Below, piece by piece: positions 15,354 to 17,688 of a stretch of DNA of 17,688 nucleotides. The notes under the pieces are model-generated. The model ran no database searches. It was not told the origin of the DNA and was given only the letters and a program-made list of their open reading frames with translations. This DNA comes from Candidatus Elusimicrobium euhamitermitis. Its GTDB lineage: Bacteria; Elusimicrobiota; Elusimicrobia; Elusimicrobiales; Elusimicrobiaceae. Position 1 is the stretch's first letter. The number at the start of each line of letters is the position of its first letter. The stretch is from NCBI GenBank assembly GCA_031254225.1, contig JAIRUU010000101.1, positions 1 to 17,688 of the forward strand, in the 5' to 3' direction. The position numbers and the translations under genes are program-made.

Positions 15354-15758
15354 TTAATACTGCCCCTTTAAAGCCTGCACTACGTTTATGACGGAACGTT
15401 TTCCGTCGACTTCCACTTTGTCGGTCAGTTCCGCAATCTTCATATTGGCGCGGTGCTGCAAAGCGGACAGCAGCATACTGAGATTCAACCCCGCTAAAAT
15501 TGCGACGTCATGCCTACCTTTGGAAGCCTGCAGCGGCACGTTGGCCGCGCTACCGCCGAAAATATCGGACAGCACGAGGGTGCCGTCCGCGCTTTCAGAA
15601 AAAATTTTTTCTATCTGCCGGCTTATAACCGCGCAGTCGTTTCCGCAGCACGTTGAAAAAACATGCACGCCCGAAACGTCCAGGCCGGAAATACCGCCCG
15701 CCGTTTTTAAAATTTCGTCCGCAAGGTTGCCGTGCGCCATTAAGATAATGTTAATCAT
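15354..15758 (-). CDS. PTS mannose-family EIIA component
   Basis: A 134-residue stand-alone EIIA domain of the mannose family (ManX-like N-terminal domain). The phosphorylated histidine is His9 in MAHG. The second signature is DIFGGSAANVP, followed by the GLNLSMLL segment. It receives phosphate from HPr and donates it to EIIB. Its start overlaps the rapZ stop as ATGA. An unusual CC pair (FSTCCGNDC) is present, whose meaning is not clear. Confidence 0.95.
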   Translation of the reverse strand: MINIILMAHGNLADEILKTAGGISGLDVSGVHVFSTCCGNDCAVISRQIEKIFSESADGTLVLSDIFGGSAANVPLQASKGRHDVAILAGLNLSMLLSALQHRANMKIAELTDKVEVDGKRSVINVVQALKGQY

Positions 15759-16609
15759 TGACGTATATCTCTATGATATTCCGAGACGGTAAACCCGCCT
15801 TCCCTGAGCGTTTTTGCAAGCTCGTGCGCCATAAACACGCTTCTGTGTTTGCCGCCGGTGCAGCCTATGGCTATGGTCAGGTAGGATTTGCCCTCTTTCA
15901 TGTATCTGGGTATTAAAAATTTAAGGAGGTCAGTATATTTTGTAAGAAACTGTTTTGTTTCCGGAAACGCGGTTATATATTTTGCGACCGGCGCGGAAAG
16001 GCCGGTTTTATCCCGCAGGCCCGCGATATAGTACGGGTTTGGCAGAAAGCGCACGTCGGCCACAAGATCGGCCTCCAGCGGTATGCCGCTTTTAAAACCG
16101 AAAGACAAAATGCTGATTTGCATTTCGCTCTTTTTGGTAAGGTTTAAAGTTTCTGAAAGTTTTTCTTTAAGTTCGCCCAGCGTCAGGCTGGTGGTGTCAA
16201 TTTCCTTGTCCGCTATATTCTGGAGCGGCTTTAACTGCCGTCTCTCCTGCGCTATGGCGGCGATAAGTTTTTTCTGAATAGGGTGTTTGTGTTTGGTCTC
16301 TGAAAACCGCTGGACAAGCTTTGAGTCGGACGCGTTTAAAAAAATCGTATAAGTATAAAAACCGTTTTGTTTAAGCTCTTCAATTATGCGCGGCAGGGTT
16401 TTTAAATCTTTCCCCTCGCGTATATCAACGCCGAGCGCGATGTTTTGTTCCTTTCTGCTTTTAATAAGCGCGGCAAAATGTTCAAACAGCGCAAGCGGCA
16501 GATTGTCAACGCAGTAAAAGCCGAAATCGCCGAAAGTCTGCAAAGCTTTTGTCTTGCCCGCGCCGGAAAGGCCGGTTATTATAAAAATTTTTTTACCGTT
16601 TGTTTTCAT
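15755..16609 (-). CDS. rapZ: RapZ/YvcJ nucleotide-binding regulator
   Basis: A 284-residue P-loop protein of the RapZ (YvcJ) family. The Walker A motif GLSGAGKT is at residues 13-20. The C-terminal domain carries the conserved FGFKSG, DVRFLPNP and GCTGGKHRSV signatures. In E. coli RapZ binds small RNAs that control glucosamine-6-phosphate synthase; in Bacillus YvcJ is a nucleotide-binding factor. The role here is inferred only from family and context. I prefer ATG 16609 over the TTG at 16633: it gives the normal length and places the P-loop close to the N-terminus. It overlaps hprK by 17 bases and EIIA by 4. Linkage of RapZ with HPr kinase and PTS genes is known in other bacteria. Confidence 0.95.
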   Translation of the reverse strand: MKTNGKKIFIITGLSGAGKTKALQTFGDFGFYCVDNLPLALFEHFAALIKSRKEQNIALGVDIREGKDLKTLPRIIEELKQNGFYTYTIFLNASDSKLVQRFSETKHKHPIQKKLIAAIAQERRQLKPLQNIADKEIDTTSLTLGELKEKLSETLNLTKKSEMQISILSFGFKSGIPLEADLVADVRFLPNPYYIAGLRDKTGLSAPVAKYITAFPETKQFLTKYTDLLKFLIPRYMKEGKSYLTIAIGCTGGKHRSVFMAHELAKTLREGGFTVSEYHRDIRQ

Positions 16610-17561
16610 TTTTCTTTGCGCCCATTTTTTCAAGCACTTTGCGGCTGAACTCGCGTGCGGAAAATATGCCCTGGTTTTTAAGCCGCTGGTTTAAAGCGGC
16701 TACTTCTATGAGAATAGCCAAATTTCTGCCGGGCGTAACTGGAATGGAAAGCGACGGAATATCCAGCCCCAGAATATTAACTTTATTCTGGTCTATGCCC
16801 AGCCTGTCCAGCGGCGCGTTGCCCGCGGAAACCAAATTTACTTCCATCTCAATCCTGCTTGACTCCATGGTAAACCCGACGCCGAAGAGCATTTCAACGT
16901 CAATAATCCCAAGCCCGCGCACTTCCATATAATGCCTTATCATCGTCGGGCAGGAGCCTATTAAAATATTGCCTCTCCTTCTTTGCACTTCAATAATATC
17001 GTCGGACACCAGAATATGCCCGCGCTTTACAAGCTCAATAGCGCATTCGCTTTTGCCTATGCCCGCCTCTCCGCGTATTAATATGCCGAGGCCCGACACG
17101 TTTACCAGCACCCCGTGCAAATGCGTAGTAGGGGAAACAACTTCGTCAAGAAAAGCGGACAGTTCTCCCACAAAAACCGAAGTGTCAAGCGTTGTGGTAA
17201 AAAGCGGAACCTGCGCTTTAAGACACGCTTCCGCAAGCGCCTCAATAGGCGGCTGGCCGGCCGTAATAACAAGGCAAGGCACATTGCCCACTGCAAGCAT
17301 TTCCACGACGTTCTTTTTTAATATTTCCGGCGGTGCGGATTTGCAGTAAGAATATTCCCCGCGCCCTATGACCTGCACAAGGTCCGCGCGGAAATTTTCA
17401 AGATACCCGCATAGAGCGAGCCCGGGCCGGTTGACGTTGCGGTGAGTGATTTCGCGGTTTAGGTAGTCTTCGCAGCAGACGAGTTTGAGGCCAAGATCTT
17501 CCTGTTTGGCCTTGAGCACTTCCGCCACCGTAATAGACTTAAAATATTTTTCTTCGGCCAT
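16593..17561 (-). CDS. hprK: HPr kinase/phosphorylase
   Basis: A 322-residue bifunctional enzyme that phosphorylates and dephosphorylates HPr at Ser46 in response to metabolic state. The N-terminal domain (about 1-140) is followed by the kinase domain with Walker A GEAGIGKSE (164-172), a catalytic Asp pair (187-188, SDDI) and the HprK signature MEVRGLGIIDV (212-222). The C-terminal VTPGRNLAILIEVAALNQR completes the family pattern. The ATG at 17561 has no strong ribosome site; a purine-rich AGGA lies inside a hairpin-forming palindrome just upstream. It is the first visible gene of the operon. Its target HPr, with Ser46 intact, is encoded six genes downstream. Confidence 0.97.
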   Translation of the reverse strand: MAEEKYFKSITVAEVLKAKQEDLGLKLVCCEDYLNREITHRNVNRPGLALCGYLENFRADLVQVIGRGEYSYCKSAPPEILKKNVVEMLAVGNVPCLVITAGQPPIEALAEACLKAQVPLFTTTLDTSVFVGELSAFLDEVVSPTTHLHGVLVNVSGLGILIRGEAGIGKSECAIELVKRGHILVSDDIIEVQRRRGNILIGSCPTMIRHYMEVRGLGIIDVEMLFGVGFTMESSRIEMEVNLVSAGNAPLDRLGIDQNKVNILGLDIPSLSIPVTPGRNLAILIEVAALNQRLKNQGIFSAREFSRKVLEKMGAKKNENKR

Positions 17562-17571
17562 AATATTCCGA

Positions 17572-17592
17572 GTGATTTTCCTGGAAAATCAC
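17572..17592. promoter_or_regulatory. Perfect 21-base palindrome just upstream of hprK
   Basis: Two 10-base half-sites, GTGATTTTCC and GGAAAATCAC, are perfect inverted repeats separated by one T. It lies 10 bases before the hprK start. It could be an operator for a dimeric regulator, or an RNA hairpin that buries the only purine-rich stretch (AGGA) before the start codon. There is no T tract downstream in the hprK direction, so a terminator is unlikely on that strand. Confidence 0.6.
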
Positions 17593-17604
17593 ATTTATTT
17601 CATT

Positions 17605-17666
17605 CCGCCTTTGGCGGCTGCGCTTCGCGTTCGGTTGCTGTTTCGCTCACTTCGTTCGCTTGGCTG
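17605..17666. other. GC-rich simple-sequence stretch with small hairpin
   Basis: A short hairpin CCGCC-TTT-GGCGG (17605-17617) is followed by a run of recurring TTCG/CGCTTCG-type words up to about 17666. No gene is seen on either strand. It resembles the low-complexity intergenic elements dispersed in many bacterial genomes. It may be the leader of the hprK operon or a dispersed repeat; the window ends before this can be decided. Confidence 0.45.
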
Positions 17667-17688
17667 TATGTTGAAAAATTTCTTCGGC

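Noticed and set aside
16610..16633. TTG start for rapZ adding eight residues
   Set aside because: Rare start codon deeper inside hprK; the ATG at 16609 gives the usual family length and N-terminus.

Overview
The window reads as a chromosomal segment of a Gram-negative-type bacterium with moderate GC content. Housekeeping genes dominate, and they are interrupted by a family of secreted cysteine-rich proteins. My best guess for the phylum is Elusimicrobiota, on the combination of a PilT-type pilus ATPase, a mannose-type PTS with HPr kinase and RapZ, an exported GH3 enzyme and unusual Cys-rich exported proteins. This is inference from gene content only. No rRNA, tRNA, CRISPR array, insertion sequence or integrase was seen.

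Layout. (1) Positions 1-429, plus strand: the 3' end of a Cys-rich protein gene, closed by a perfect bidirectional terminator. (2) Positions 504-4494, minus strand: gltX, then a GYF-like single-pass membrane protein, then pilT, closely spaced. (3) Positions 4579-7548, plus strand and divergent from gltX: a membrane-anchored metallophosphoesterase, an exported GH3 beta-N-acetylhexosaminidase (start and stop overlapping) and a small two-helix membrane protein, then a strong terminator. (4) Positions 7590-9592, plus strand: two Cys-rich secreted proteins in tandem. Each is its own transcription unit with its own terminator, and each is preceded by an almost identical upstream repeat (93 of 94 bases in the core). 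(5) Positions 9662-17561, minus strand: a long, tightly packed operon read from the right, hprK, rapZ, PTS EIIA, EIIB, EIIC, EIID, ptsH, ptsI, lepA. Every junction overlaps or lies within one base.

How the genes work together. The operon encodes a complete phosphorelay: EI to HPr His15 to EIIA His9 to EIIB His14 to the EIIC/EIID membrane channel. The HPr Ser46 kinase/phosphorylase and RapZ are encoded with it. The GH3 enzyme and the metallophosphoesterase probably act at the cell envelope. The Cys-rich proteins have signal peptides, 19-26 cysteines each and shared modules. They look like disulfide-bonded exported proteins of unknown role, and they are the least explained part of the window.

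Several start sites were moved from the longest reading frame. ptsH starts at 13504, which puts the active residues at His15 and Ser46. EIID starts at 14295, rapZ at 16609 and the second Cys-rich gene at GTG 8789. No gene-free stretch exceeds about 220 bases.
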